DNA of 64,000 bases, from NCBI RefSeq assembly GCF_014490035.1, contig NZ_CP061008.1, positions 6,696,001 through 6,760,000 on the forward strand, given 5' to 3'. Positions 12,139 to 21,768 of this stretch are shown here, in pieces. Positions within the stretch are counted from its first letter, which is position 1. The number at the start of each line of letters is the position of its first letter. The notes below the pieces were generated by a model that had not been told where the DNA came from, searched no databases, and worked only from the letters and a program-made list of their open reading frames with translations. The DNA comes from Achromobacter xylosoxidans. GTDB lineage: Bacteria > Pseudomonadota > Gammaproteobacteria > Burkholderiales > Burkholderiaceae_B. The translations under genes and the position numbers were made by a program.

Positions 12139-13302
12139 TTACAGGTTTCCGCGAATTGCTGCACGAAAAAGATCGGAATACTGCTCAGGGGTGTAGTTGA
12201 CGGGGTTGGTGCCGGCCGATGGATCCTCGGCCGCCATGCGCCCCACCCGCTCGGCCTGGGCGTCGTCGATGCCGATTTCTGCCAGGGTGTGGGGGATGCC
12301 CACGGTCTCGCGCAGACGCAACACCCAGTCCAGCACCGCCCCCGGGCCGGACTCCGGCAGATCCAGGTAGCGCGCCAAGGCCTGCAGCCGCGGCGCCACC
12401 GCGTGTTCGTTGGCTTTCAGCACGTACGGCATGAGGATTGCGTTGAGCATGCCGTGATGCGCGTCGTACAGCGCGCCCAACGGATGCGCCAGCGCATGCA
12501 TGGCGCCCAGCCCGCGCTGGAACGCCGTCGCGCCCATGCTGGACGCCACCAGCATCTGCAGCCGCGCCTGCAAATCGCTGCCGTTGGCGACGGCCTGCGG
12601 CAAGTATTCCTTGACCAGGCGCATGCCTTCGATCGCGATGCCCGCCGCCATGGGATGGAAGAAAGGCGAACAGTAGGCTTCGAGATTATGCGACAGCGCG
12701 TCCATGCCGGTCGCCGCCGTTATCTTGGGCGGCAGGCCGACAGTGAGCTCGGGGTCCAGGATCACCACGGCAGGCAGCATGCGCGCGTGGAAGATGATGC
12801 GCTTGACCTCGGCGGCCTCGTCGGTGATGACGGAAGCGCGCCCTACTTCGGAACCCGTGCCCGCGGTGGTCGGCACGGCCACCGCCGGGGCCATGCCCGC
12901 GACGTCGACGCGCAGGTAGTTGTCGCCGACATCCTCGAAATCCCATAATGGCCGCCGCTGCCCGGCCATCAGCGCGATGGCCTTGGCGGCATCCAGCGCG
13001 GAGCCGCCGCCGAATGCGATCACGCCATCATGGCGGCCTTGCCGATAGGCCTGCACGCCATCGTCCACATTACGGCCCGTGGGATTGCCTTTGATCTCGT
13101 GGAACAGGCCGCATTCCAGCCCTTCCTGGCGGCACGCTCGCACGGCCTGCGTCACCATCGGCAAGGCAGCAAGCCCGGGATCCGTCACAAGCAGAGGCCG
13201 CTTCATGCCCAGGCCGCGGCATAGCTCGGGCAGTTCCTTGATGCGGCCGGGGCCGGCCTTGATGGCGGTGGGATAGTTCCAATTAACGCTGGGCACGGTC
13301 AT
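12139..13302 (-). CDS. Iron-containing alcohol dehydrogenase
   Basis: NAD(P)-dependent group III alcohol dehydrogenase, 387 residues, cytoplasmic. The nucleotide-binding GGGS motif is at residues 98-101 (VIAFGGGSALDAAKAIAL). The metal ligands align with those of E. coli FucO: Asp201, His205, His269 and His283. It is the last gene of a four-gene minus-strand unit, 24 bases after the aldehyde dehydrogenase, so the pair could oxidise an alcohol through an aldehyde to an acid. The substrate cannot be read from the sequence. The neighbours (phosphatase, gamma-glutamyl ligase type enzyme, aminoethylphosphonate-type importer) suggest an amino alcohol, possibly as its gamma-glutamyl derivative. Confidence 0.9.
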   Translation of the reverse strand: MTVPSVNWNYPTAIKAGPGRIKELPELCRGLGMKRPLLVTDPGLAALPMVTQAVRACRQEGLECGLFHEIKGNPTGRNVDDGVQAYRQGRHDGVIAFGGGSALDAAKAIALMAGQRRPLWDFEDVGDNYLRVDVAGMAPAVAVPTTAGTGSEVGRASVITDEAAEVKRIIFHARMLPAVVILDPELTVGLPPKITAATGMDALSHNLEAYCSPFFHPMAAGIAIEGMRLVKEYLPQAVANGSDLQARLQMLVASSMGATAFQRGLGAMHALAHPLGALYDAHHGMLNAILMPYVLKANEHAVAPRLQALARYLDLPESGPGAVLDWVLRLRETVGIPHTLAEIGIDDAQAERVGRMAAEDPSAGTNPVNYTPEQYSDLFRAAIRGNL

Positions 13303-13326
13303 GGCGGGTTTCCTGATGGCGTCGTG

Positions 13327-14715
13327 TCAGACGCTGCGCAGATGGAAGGATTTGGCTTGGGTGAGCTGCTCGTAGCCCACGACCGACAAGGAGACGCCGC
13401 GGCCGGAGTTCTTCACGCCGGTCCAAGCCAGCGCGGGATCCAGGTAATCGCAACGGTTCATGAAGAACGTACCCGCCTGCACCTGGCGGCCTATATGCAG
13501 GGCCGCATCCTGGTCCTGCGTAAAAGCCGCCGCCGTCAGGCCGTAGGGACTGTCGTTCATCAGGCCGATCGCCTCCTCGTCGCTGTCCACCGCCATGATG
13601 CCGACAGCGGGACCGAAGCATTCATCACTCATGATGCGCATGCGATGATCGACCTGCGTCAGCAGCGCCGGCGCGACGTAAGGCGAGCCTATGCTCGCTT
13701 CCTTGAAATACGAGCTATCAATCATATTTCTGGCGCCGGCGGAAACCGCAGCCCCGATGATGTCGCGGATCTCGGCGGCGGCTTTTGCGCGCACCACCGG
13801 CCCCAGCGTTGTTTCGGCGTGCAGCGGATTCCCCAGCACGTAGCTGCGGGTCAATTCAATCGCGCGCTCGACGAACTCGTCGTACCGCGCACGCGCCACA
13901 TAGATGCGCTGGATGCCGCAGCAGGATTGGCCTGAATTAAAAAAGGCGCCGTCCACCAACGTCTCGACCGCATGGTCGATCTTCGCGTCCTCGCGCACAT
14001 AGGCTGGATCGTTGCCACCCAGCTCCAGGCCGACGCCGATGAACCTCCCCGCCGCGCTTTCCTCCACGACATGCCCGCCGCGCACCGAACCGGTAAACGA
14101 GACGTAGCCAATCTCCGGCGCGCGGATCAGCCTGCGCACGATGTCATGGTTGGCATGCAGGTACTGGAACACGCCCTTGGGCGCGCCGGCTTCCCGGAAT
14201 GCGCGTTCGATCAGTTCCGCGCACAGGGGCGTCTGGTCGGAATGCTTGAGAATGACGGTATTGCCGGCCATCAGCGCGGGCACGATGCTGTTCACCGCCG
14301 TCAGCAAGGGATAGTTCCACGGCGCAATGGTCAGCGCCACGCCTATGGGTTCACGGCTGATGAAGCGCGTGAATCCCGCCATTTCCGCAACCTGGATGGG
14401 CGCCAGCGCCTCACCCGCGATCGCGATCATGTGGCGCGCGCGGGCCTCGAAGCCCGCCACCTCTCCGGGCGTATAGCGCAGCGGCCGGCCCATCTGGATG
14501 GTAATGGCGCGTGCGATCTCGTCCTTCGCGGCGACGAAGCGGTCGACGGCCTCGGACACGATGCGCCCCCGCTCCTGCACGCCCAGTGCCTGCCACGCGC
14601 CCTGCGCGGCTTGGGCGTCGGCGAGCGCCTGTGCGATCTGCGCCTCGCTGGCGTAGGGACGGCGCACGACCTCGCGCCCGTCGATGGGACTGATGGTGAT
14701 GAGTTCCTGGGTCAT
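13327..14715 (-). CDS. NAD(P)-dependent aldehyde dehydrogenase family protein
   Basis: Oxidises an aldehyde to the carboxylic acid. It has 462 residues from the ATG beginning MTQELITISP, which has AGGG five bases upstream; a TTG 15 bases earlier is less likely. Catalytic residues are present: Asn134 (APWNYP), Glu231 (LELGG) and Cys265 (GQSCC). The cofactor lysine is Lys157. It lies between the glutamine-synthetase-like gene (31 bases) and the iron alcohol dehydrogenase (24 bases). In the Puu pathway of E. coli a similar enzyme (PuuC) oxidises a gamma-glutamyl aldehyde, and an equivalent role here is inference from the neighbouring ligase. Confidence 0.9.
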   Translation of the reverse strand: MTQELITISPIDGREVVRRPYASEAQIAQALADAQAAQGAWQALGVQERGRIVSEAVDRFVAAKDEIARAITIQMGRPLRYTPGEVAGFEARARHMIAIAGEALAPIQVAEMAGFTRFISREPIGVALTIAPWNYPLLTAVNSIVPALMAGNTVILKHSDQTPLCAELIERAFREAGAPKGVFQYLHANHDIVRRLIRAPEIGYVSFTGSVRGGHVVEESAAGRFIGVGLELGGNDPAYVREDAKIDHAVETLVDGAFFNSGQSCCGIQRIYVARARYDEFVERAIELTRSYVLGNPLHAETTLGPVVRAKAAAEIRDIIGAAVSAGARNMIDSSYFKEASIGSPYVAPALLTQVDHRMRIMSDECFGPAVGIMAVDSDEEAIGLMNDSPYGLTAAAFTQDQDAALHIGRQVQAGTFFMNRCDYLDPALAWTGVKNSGRGVSLSVVGYEQLTQAKSFHLRSV

Positions 14716-14746
14716 GTCTGCCCTGCGCAAGCGGTGTGGTTTGGAT

Positions 14747-16132
14747 TCAGATGATTTCGAAGTAGCGCGCCAGTTCCCAGTCGGTCACGTGGCGGCGGAA
14801 CTGCCGTTCTTCCCATTCACGCGTCGCCGCGTAATGTTCGACGAAGGCGTCGCCAAACAGATGGCGCGCGGCCTCGGATTCGCGCAGCCGCTGCGCGGCC
14901 TCCCAGAGCGTGGTGGGCAAGCGCAGATGTGCCGGGAACTGCTGCGTATAGGCGTTGCCCTGCACCATCGGCTCGGGTTCCAGGCCCTGCTCAATGCCAT
15001 ACAGGCCCGAAGCCAGGGCGGCGGACAAGGCCAGATAGGGATTGGCGTCGGCCGATCCGATGCGCACCTCGACGCGCTGCGATTTGTCGCTGCCTGGAAT
15101 CAGCCGCAGCGCAGTGGTGCGGTTTTCCATGCCCCAGGTCGCATCCAGCGGCGCCCAGTACCCGGGTACCAGGCGCGAATAGCTGTTGATGGTCTGCGCA
15201 TACATGGCCATGAATTCCGGCAGGTAGCGCTGCACACCGGCCATGAAGGAAGCTTGCGTCGCGCTCATGCCGTGCGGCCGGGATTCGTCGTAAAAGGCCG
15301 AACGGCTGGTCTTGTGGTCGCGTAGCGACAGATGGATGTGTCCGCTCTGGCCGGGATGATCATGCGACCATTTCGCCATGAAGGTCGCCATCAGCCCGTT
15401 CTGCTGCGCCAACGCCTTGGTGAAAGTCTTGAAGAGAAAGGCCTTGTCGCCCGCGGCCGCGGCCAGGTCCACTGCCAGGGCCGCTTCCAGCACGCCCGGC
15501 CCGGTCTCGGTGTGCAGGCCTTCGATGGGCATGTCCATGCGTTCGCACATGTCCAGGAGCTTGCGGTAGAAGTCGCCTTCGACCGTGCTGCGCAGCACCG
15601 AGTAGCCGAAATTTCCCGGCGTCCAGTTCTCCATGTTGCGGTAGTTTTTGGCGCGCACCGAGTGCGGCGTTTCGCGGAACATGAAGAACTCGTACTCCAG
15701 CGCGGCATAGACGTCATAGCCCATGCCCGCGGCCCGGTCCAGCGTCCGGTGCAACAACCGCCGCGGACAGATGGCGCCCGCGTCGCCTTCGAATTCCGCC
15801 AGGAACAGCAGCATGTCTTCGCCGCCCGGTCCCTGCTCCAGCGGCAGCCGGCGGCCGCTTTGCGGGATGATCCTGAGCTTGGCATCCGGATAGGCCGTGT
15901 GCCAACCCGTGTACTTGGTGTTGTCGTACAGCTGGTCGTCCAGGTCCCAGCCGAACACCACGTCGCAGAACGCCAGCCCCGAGCGCAGCGCGCCCAGGAA
16001 TTTGTCGCGCCGCAAGTACTTTCCCAGCATGACGCCATCGACGTCGGACAAACCTACCTTGATGTGCGAGAGCTGGCTGGCTTGCACCAGCCGCTCCGCG
16101 TCTTCCACCGTTGCTACCCCTAGTGCATGCAT
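14747..16132 (-). CDS. Glutamine synthetase family protein (gamma-glutamyl-amine ligase type)
   Basis: Expected to ligate glutamate to an amine using ATP. It has 461 residues with the GS fold: a beta-grasp N-domain (residues ~20-105), then catalytic motifs ALEYEFFMF, IEGLHTETGPG, GQSGHIHLSL and MENRTTALR. It lacks the adenylylation-loop tyrosine region and the usual GlnA N-terminus, and its C-terminus (TDWELARYF) resembles PuuA-type gamma-glutamylpolyamine synthetases, not ammonia-assimilating GlnA. Its company (phosphatase, two dehydrogenases, importer) points to catabolism of an amine. Streptomyces GlnA4, which gamma-glutamylates ethanolamine, is a useful comparison; actual substrate unknown. 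Confidence 0.88.
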   Translation of the reverse strand: MHALGVATVEDAERLVQASQLSHIKVGLSDVDGVMLGKYLRRDKFLGALRSGLAFCDVVFGWDLDDQLYDNTKYTGWHTAYPDAKLRIIPQSGRRLPLEQGPGGEDMLLFLAEFEGDAGAICPRRLLHRTLDRAAGMGYDVYAALEYEFFMFRETPHSVRAKNYRNMENWTPGNFGYSVLRSTVEGDFYRKLLDMCERMDMPIEGLHTETGPGVLEAALAVDLAAAAGDKAFLFKTFTKALAQQNGLMATFMAKWSHDHPGQSGHIHLSLRDHKTSRSAFYDESRPHGMSATQASFMAGVQRYLPEFMAMYAQTINSYSRLVPGYWAPLDATWGMENRTTALRLIPGSDKSQRVEVRIGSADANPYLALSAALASGLYGIEQGLEPEPMVQGNAYTQQFPAHLRLPTTLWEAAQRLRESEAARHLFGDAFVEHYAATREWEERQFRRHVTDWELARYFEII

Positions 16133-16189
16133 GCTCTTTCACCTTGTGACTGAAGCGTTGCGTTGGACTGCGGGCGGGCGGCGCGGCGT

Positions 16190-16996
16190 TCAGGTCATGG
16201 CCGCCCCCAGCACCCGCATCGCCTGGCGATGCAGCTGCGGCGTGGCGGCCGCGACGACGCGGCCCTGCGATTCGAGACTGAGCGGCTGCCCCGACCAATC
16301 GGTAATGACGCCGCCCGCCCCTTCGATCACGGGCATCAGCGCCAGATAGTCATACGGCTGCAGGCCGGACTCGACCACCAGGTCGACGTGTCCGCTGGCC
16401 AGGAGGCCGTAGCTGTAGCAATCGCCGCCGTAGCGGCGCATGCGCGCGGCCTGCGTCAGCGCCTCGAAGGCGGCCAGCTCGGCGCCGGCAAAGATGTCGG
16501 GCGAGGTGGCGTACAGCACGGCCTGGCGCAGTTCGGCGCAAGCGCTGGTGCGGCAGGCGGTACCGTTCAGTTGCGCGGCCACGCCGGCCGCGCCGACCCA
16601 GCGCTCGTCCAGCATGGGTATGTCGATTACGCCGAGCACAGGTTTGCCCCGATGCAGCAGCGCCAGCAGCGTGCCCCACAACGGGTTGCCGGAAATGAAC
16701 GCGCGCGTGCCGTCGATGGGGTCCAGCGACCACACGAATTCGGCTTCGGCATGCGAGGCGCCAAACTCTTCTCCAAAGATGCCGTGCTCGGGATAATGCT
16801 GGGCGATGGCCTCGCGCAAGGCGGCCTCGACCTCACGGTCGGCCTGCGTGACCGGGCTTTCGTCCGCCTTGGTGTCCACGTCCAGCGGATGCCGGAACCA
16901 CTTGCGCGACAAGGGGCGGACGCGGTCCGCCAGCGTTTGGGCGAACGAGGAGTACGCGGCCAGCTGCTGCGCGGATAACGGCGGTGAAGTTTGCAT
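16190..16996 (-). CDS. Inositol monophosphatase superfamily phosphatase (HisN-like)
   Basis: Mg2+-dependent phosphomonoesterase of the IMPase fold, 268 residues from the ATG beginning MQTSPPLSA (GGAG seven bases upstream). The metal and substrate motifs are complete: GEEFG at 75-79, DPIDGT at 92-97 and the C-terminal aspartate in PYDYLAL (Asp216) before GAGG. The RAFISGNPLWGTLLAL segment is close to histidinol-phosphate phosphatase HisN, but no histidine genes are nearby. It heads the minus-strand arm of a divergent catabolic cluster. Dephosphorylation of an imported phosphorylated compound is therefore at least as likely as a histidine role. Confidence 0.85.
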   Translation of the reverse strand: MQTSPPLSAQQLAAYSSFAQTLADRVRPLSRKWFRHPLDVDTKADESPVTQADREVEAALREAIAQHYPEHGIFGEEFGASHAEAEFVWSLDPIDGTRAFISGNPLWGTLLALLHRGKPVLGVIDIPMLDERWVGAAGVAAQLNGTACRTSACAELRQAVLYATSPDIFAGAELAAFEALTQAARMRRYGGDCYSYGLLASGHVDLVVESGLQPYDYLALMPVIEGAGGVITDWSGQPLSLESQGRVVAAATPQLHRQAMRVLGAAMT

Positions 16997-17053
16997 CGAT
17001 GAGCTCCAGGCGTGGCGCGGGAGAATGCGCCTACGCAAAAAAAACCCTTGAAT

Positions 17054-17068
17054 ACTGGTTTTTCCAGT
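17054..17068. promoter_or_regulatory. Inverted repeat in the divergent promoter region
   Basis: ACTGG and CCAGT flank five T residues, between the phosphatase gene and the divergent transporter operon. It could be an operator half of this intergenic region. The evidence is symmetry and position only. Confidence 0.3.
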
Positions 17069-17106
17069 CTAGACACGTTGCCACAAATTTGCAAACATAC
17101 ATAAAA

Positions 17107-17131
17107 CTGCAACTTGCCGGATTTGTTGCAG
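17107..17131. promoter_or_regulatory. Candidate operator for the DeoR-type regulator
   Basis: CTGCAAC (17107-17113) and GTTGCAG (17125-17131) form a perfect 7-bp inverted repeat with an 11-base spacer, in the 194-base region between the two divergent arms. DeoR-family proteins bind inverted repeats, and the regulator gene is the last of the right arm, so this is the best candidate site. Inference from position and symmetry. Confidence 0.45.
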
Positions 17132-17190
17132 AAGGCTGTCCAACTACGTAGCTCGCCACCGTTGCCGTGTATTCCAACCGGAGTTCCATC

Positions 17191-18198
17191 ATGCAATGTA
17201 TGAAGAAGCTTAGCCTTGTGGTTGCAGTAATTTCCCTAGGTTGGACGCAGGCCCACGCCGGCGCCATCACCGTCTACACCGCCCTCGAAGAAGATGAAAT
17301 CGCGGCCTATCTGAAAGCCGCCAAAGCCGCCATGCCGGACGTGAAGGTCAACGTGCTGCGGCTGTCCACCGGTGATCTGGGCGCGCGCCTGATCGCCGAG
17401 GCCTCCAACCCGCAGCAGGACGTGATCTGGGGCTTCGCCGTCAGCAACATGCTGGATCCGCGCCTGCAAAACCTGCTGGAGCCGTATGCGGCCAAGGGCA
17501 TGGACGCCCTGCCCGCGCAGTACAAGGGCGCCGACCAGAAGTGGTTCGCCGCCACCGGCTACGTAGCCGCATTCTGTGTAAACACGGACAGGCTCAAGTC
17601 CAAGAATCTGCCCATGCCGACCTCCTGGGAAGACCTGACCAAGCCGGTCTACAAGGGCGAAATAGTTATCCCCAGCCCTGCCGCCTCGGGTACCGGCTAT
17701 CTGCAGATCGTCGCGCTGCTGCAGGGCATGGGCAAGGAGAAGGGCTGGGCGCTGCTCAAGGACCTGGACAAGAATGTGGCCCAGTACACGCCGTCCGGTT
17801 CGCGCCCCTGCAAGATGGCGCGCGCCGGCGAGTACGCCATCGGCGTGTCCTTCGCCTTCCCCGCCATGCAGTCCATCGAGGAAGGATTCCCCATCAAGAT
17901 GGTGATTCCATCCAAATGGGTGGGCTACGAACTGGAAGCCTCGGGGCTGATGAAAACGGCCAAGAATCCCACCGACGCCAAACGCTTCCTCGATTGGACG
18001 CTGTCGGCGCAGGCCGGCGGCCTGTACAGCAAGTACAAGGAACTGGTGACCATCCCCGGCGCCACGCCCAACAAGGCCGCCGAAGCCGCCGGCCTGCCCA
18101 AGGACCTGACCGCCGTGCTGTATCCCGTGGACTTCCCCAAGTCGGCCGCGGAGCGGGACGCCACCATCAAGACCTGGCAGGAAACCATCAAGCGTTGA
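17191..18198 (+). CDS. ABC transporter periplasmic binding protein, 2-aminoethylphosphonate type
   Basis: Periplasmic solute receptor of 335 residues. The ATG at 17191 has GGAG seven bases upstream (17180-17183). A signal peptide (MQCMKKLSLVVAVISLGWTQ, cleaved after AHA) precedes the mature start GAITVYTALEEDE. The ITVYTA start, the TGDLGARLIAE segment and the PQQDVIWGF segment match the family annotated as putative 2-aminoethylphosphonate binding proteins (PhnS2-like), itself related to Fe(III)-binding proteins. It is the first gene of the plus-strand arm, followed by ATPase and permease. The ligand is uncertain; similar proteins could bind phosphoethanolamine-like molecules. Confidence 0.85.
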   Translation: MQCMKKLSLVVAVISLGWTQAHAGAITVYTALEEDEIAAYLKAAKAAMPDVKVNVLRLSTGDLGARLIAEASNPQQDVIWGFAVSNMLDPRLQNLLEPYAAKGMDALPAQYKGADQKWFAATGYVAAFCVNTDRLKSKNLPMPTSWEDLTKPVYKGEIVIPSPAASGTGYLQIVALLQGMGKEKGWALLKDLDKNVAQYTPSGSRPCKMARAGEYAIGVSFAFPAMQSIEEGFPIKMVIPSKWVGYELEASGLMKTAKNPTDAKRFLDWTLSAQAGGLYSKYKELVTIPGATPNKAAEAAGLPKDLTAVLYPVDFPKSAAERDATIKTWQETIKR

Positions 18199-18247
18199 CG
18201 GTGCCGCGGCCGGCGCAAAGCCGGCCGCAGCCTGTCCTGGAGACGCC

Positions 18248-19255
<1,008 letters not shown>

Positions 19256-19286
19256 CGGATCGCACCACGCAAACCGGGGCCGCCGC

Positions 19287-20969
19287 TTGAGCGCCGCCCA
19301 CGCCAGCCCGGCCATCGCGGCGCCAACCGGCCGCGCCCCCTGGTCCGCCGACCGTGTGCTGCTATGGAGCTGCGTCGGCATCCCTCTGGCGGGCCTGGCG
19401 CTGTTCTTCCTCTATCCGCTGGCGACTGTAGCGTGGCGCAGCCTGGTCGAGAAGGACGGCTCGGTCGGCCTGGGCAACTATGCCGAGGTCTTCGCCACGC
19501 GCGGCGTGCTCACCGCCACGCTCAACAGCCTGGTCATGAGCACCGCCACCACGGTGGTCAGCGTCGCGCTGGGCTTTGCCATCGCCTACGGCCTGGATCG
19601 CAGCTGCATGCGCGGCAAGGCCGCCGTGCGGCTGGCGCTGGTGCTGCCGCTGCTGGCGCCTTCGCTGGTGCAGGGCCTGGGGCTCATCTTCCTGCTGGGC
19701 CGCAACGGGCTGGTACACCGCTGGACAGGCTGGGAAATAGATATCTACGGCTTCTGGGGCCTGTTGATCTCCAACGTGTTCTACGCCCTGCCCCAGGCCG
19801 TGCTGATCCTGCAAGCGGCCTTGCGCAACATGGATGCGCGCTACTACGACGCGGCCGAAGTGATGGGCGCGTCCGGCTCGCGCCAGTTTCTCGACATCAC
19901 CCTGCCCAACTGCAAGTTCGGCTTGCTGAGCGCGGCCTTCGTGGTGTTCGTCATCACCATTACCGACTTCGGCAACGCCGCCGTGATCGGCGGCAACTAC
20001 CGGGTGCTGGCCACCGAGATCTACAGCCAGGTATCCGGGCAGATGAACTTCGGCATGGGCTCGGTGGTCGGCATCCTGCTGCTGCTGCCCTCGCTGATTT
20101 CGGTGCAGATCGAACGCGTCGCCTCGCAGCGCCAGTTCGGCTCGGCCTCGCCCAGCGGATTGCGGGTCACGCCGCAACCGGCTCGCGGGCGCGATGCGGC
20201 GTTCACCGCCGGCGTGTTGCTGGCCAGCGGCACCATCATCCTGACCGTGGCCACGGTGATCTTCGCCAGCTTCATGCGGCTGTGGCCCTATCGCATGGAA
20301 TGGACGCTGAAGCATTACGACATCACAGTCAGCGGCGGCTACACACCACTCTGGACGTCGCTGTACCTGTCGCTGGCGGCGGCAGGCGGCGGCGTGCTGC
20401 TGCTGTTCTTCCTGAGCTTCGGGGTGTGCCGCATTCCGCGCGCGTGGGCCAAGCTGGTGTACCTGGTCTCGGTGCTGCCGGTGGGCGTTCCCGGCCTGGT
20501 GCTGGGCTTGTCGTACATCTTCGCCTTCAACGCTCCCGGCACGCCGTTGTATGCGCTGTACGGCAGCGCCGCGCTGATTGCCTTGTGCAACTTCTACCAC
20601 TACCACACGCAGGGTTTCCTGACGATGATGACCGGCATGCGCGCCGTGCCGCAAGCGCTGGAGGAGGCTGTCAGCTGCCTGGGCGGCGGCACGCTGCGGG
20701 TGCTGCGCGACGCCGTGCTGCCGCTGATCGGCCCGACCGTGCTGGGCGTGTTCTTCTTCCTGTTCATGCGGTCCATGGTGACGCTGTCGGCGGTGATCTT
20801 CCTGGTCACGCCATCCGTGAGCGTGGCGCCCGTTTCCGTCCTGCGCCTGGACGAAGCGGGGTTCGTCTCGCAGGCTGCCGCCTATTCAACCCTTATCATG
20901 CTGGTCGTGGGAGGCTCCCTGCTGGCATTGCGCGCGCTGATCGCCGCAGCCGCGCGGCGCCGGACATAG
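19287..20969 (+). CDS. ABC transporter permease, fused two-unit type (2-aminoethylphosphonate family)
   Basis: Inner-membrane channel of the importer, about 560 residues. It consists of two tandem permease units with roughly six transmembrane segments each, and both carry an EAA loop (YDAAEVMGASGSRQFLDI and LEEAVSCLGGGTLRVLRD). This fused layout is typical of FbpB/PhnU2-like permeases. The start is unclear: no ATG is well placed, and the first reasonable codon is TTG at 19287, preceded by GGGG. That TTG overlaps the stop of a 12-codon frame starting at 19252, so it may be reached by translational coupling. Confidence 0.87.
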   Translation: MSAAHASPAIAAPTGRAPWSADRVLLWSCVGIPLAGLALFFLYPLATVAWRSLVEKDGSVGLGNYAEVFATRGVLTATLNSLVMSTATTVVSVALGFAIAYGLDRSCMRGKAAVRLALVLPLLAPSLVQGLGLIFLLGRNGLVHRWTGWEIDIYGFWGLLISNVFYALPQAVLILQAALRNMDARYYDAAEVMGASGSRQFLDITLPNCKFGLLSAAFVVFVITITDFGNAAVIGGNYRVLATEIYSQVSGQMNFGMGSVVGILLLLPSLISVQIERVASQRQFGSASPSGLRVTPQPARGRDAAFTAGVLLASGTIILTVATVIFASFMRLWPYRMEWTLKHYDITVSGGYTPLWTSLYLSLAAAGGGVLLLFFLSFGVCRIPRAWAKLVYLVSVLPVGVPGLVLGLSYIFAFNAPGTPLYALYGSAALIALCNFYHYHTQGFLTMMTGMRAVPQALEEAVSCLGGGTLRVLRDAVLPLIGPTVLGVFFFLFMRSMVTLSAVIFLVTPSVSVAPVSVLRLDEAGFVSQAAAYSTLIMLVVGGSLLALRALIAAAARRRT

Positions 20970-20986
20970 ATTAGGAAACATCGGAC

Positions 20987-21748
20987 ATGTGGCAAGAAGA
21001 GCGGTATCAGAGAATCCGCGCCCTGCTGTCTTCATTGCAGCAGGTATCGACCGACCGTATCGTCGGCGAACTAGGGGTTTCAAGGGAGACAGTCAGGCGT
21101 GACCTGCTGGAATTGGAGGCCATGGGCGAATTGCGCCGGGTGCACGGCGGCGCCGTGCCGGTGCACAGCGAACCGCCCATCGCGGAACGCGTGCATACCC
21201 GCGTCAAGTACAAGCGCGCCATCGCGCGCGCGGCCGCGGGGCTGGTATCCAGCGGACAGACCCTGTTCCTGGACGCTGGCAGCACCACCAGCGTGCTGGC
21301 CGACGAGCTGGCCAAGCTGTCGGGCCTGACCGTCATCACCAACTCGTTTGACGTCGCCTTGAAGGTGGGCGCGGCCGGCAACGGCGCAAACCAGCTGATC
21401 ATGCTGGGCGGCTCCGTGGGCGGCCCGGTGTGCGCCACGGCCGGCGACATCACGATCGCCGAGATCCACCGCTATCGCGCGGATCTGGCGCTGCTGTCGC
21501 CGGTCGGCGTGGACGCCGAATTCGGCGCCACCAACTATGACCTGCGCGAGGCCGAAGTGGCGCGCGCGATGGCGGCCAGCGCCAAGCAGCTGGTACTGCT
21601 GGCCGACTTCAGCAAGATCGGCCTGTGCAGCCGCGTGTCGTACTGCAGCGCGGACCGCATCGACCATCTGGTCACCAACACCAGCGCGCAGAAGTCACCC
21701 GCCTACGCCGCCCTGAAATCCGCGGTCGGCAAGATCGTGGCGGTGTAG
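20987..21748 (+). CDS. DeoR/GlpR-family transcriptional regulator
   Basis: Likely repressor of 253 residues. The N-terminal helix-turn-helix (QQVSTDRIVGELGVSRETVRRDLLELE, residues ~17-43) is the DeoR signature, followed by the RRVHGGAV hinge and a sugar-phosphate-isomerase-like effector domain (LDAGSTTSVLADEL, then VITNSFDVA). Family members usually respond to phosphorylated sugars or polyols, which suits a cluster with a phosphatase. It is the last gene of the plus arm, 17 bases after the permease, and probably controls both divergent arms. Confidence 0.92.
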   Translation: MWQEERYQRIRALLSSLQQVSTDRIVGELGVSRETVRRDLLELEAMGELRRVHGGAVPVHSEPPIAERVHTRVKYKRAIARAAAGLVSSGQTLFLDAGSTTSVLADELAKLSGLTVITNSFDVALKVGAAGNGANQLIMLGGSVGGPVCATAGDITIAEIHRYRADLALLSPVGVDAEFGATNYDLREAEVARAMAASAKQLVLLADFSKIGLCSRVSYCSADRIDHLVTNTSAQKSPAYAALKSAVGKIVAV

Positions 21749-21768
21749 CGCAATCATCGACTTGCGCA

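Noticed and set aside
16190..16996. Naming the phosphatase hisN
   Set aside because: The sequence is close to HisN, but its operon context is catabolic and no other histidine gene is present, so the symbol was withheld.
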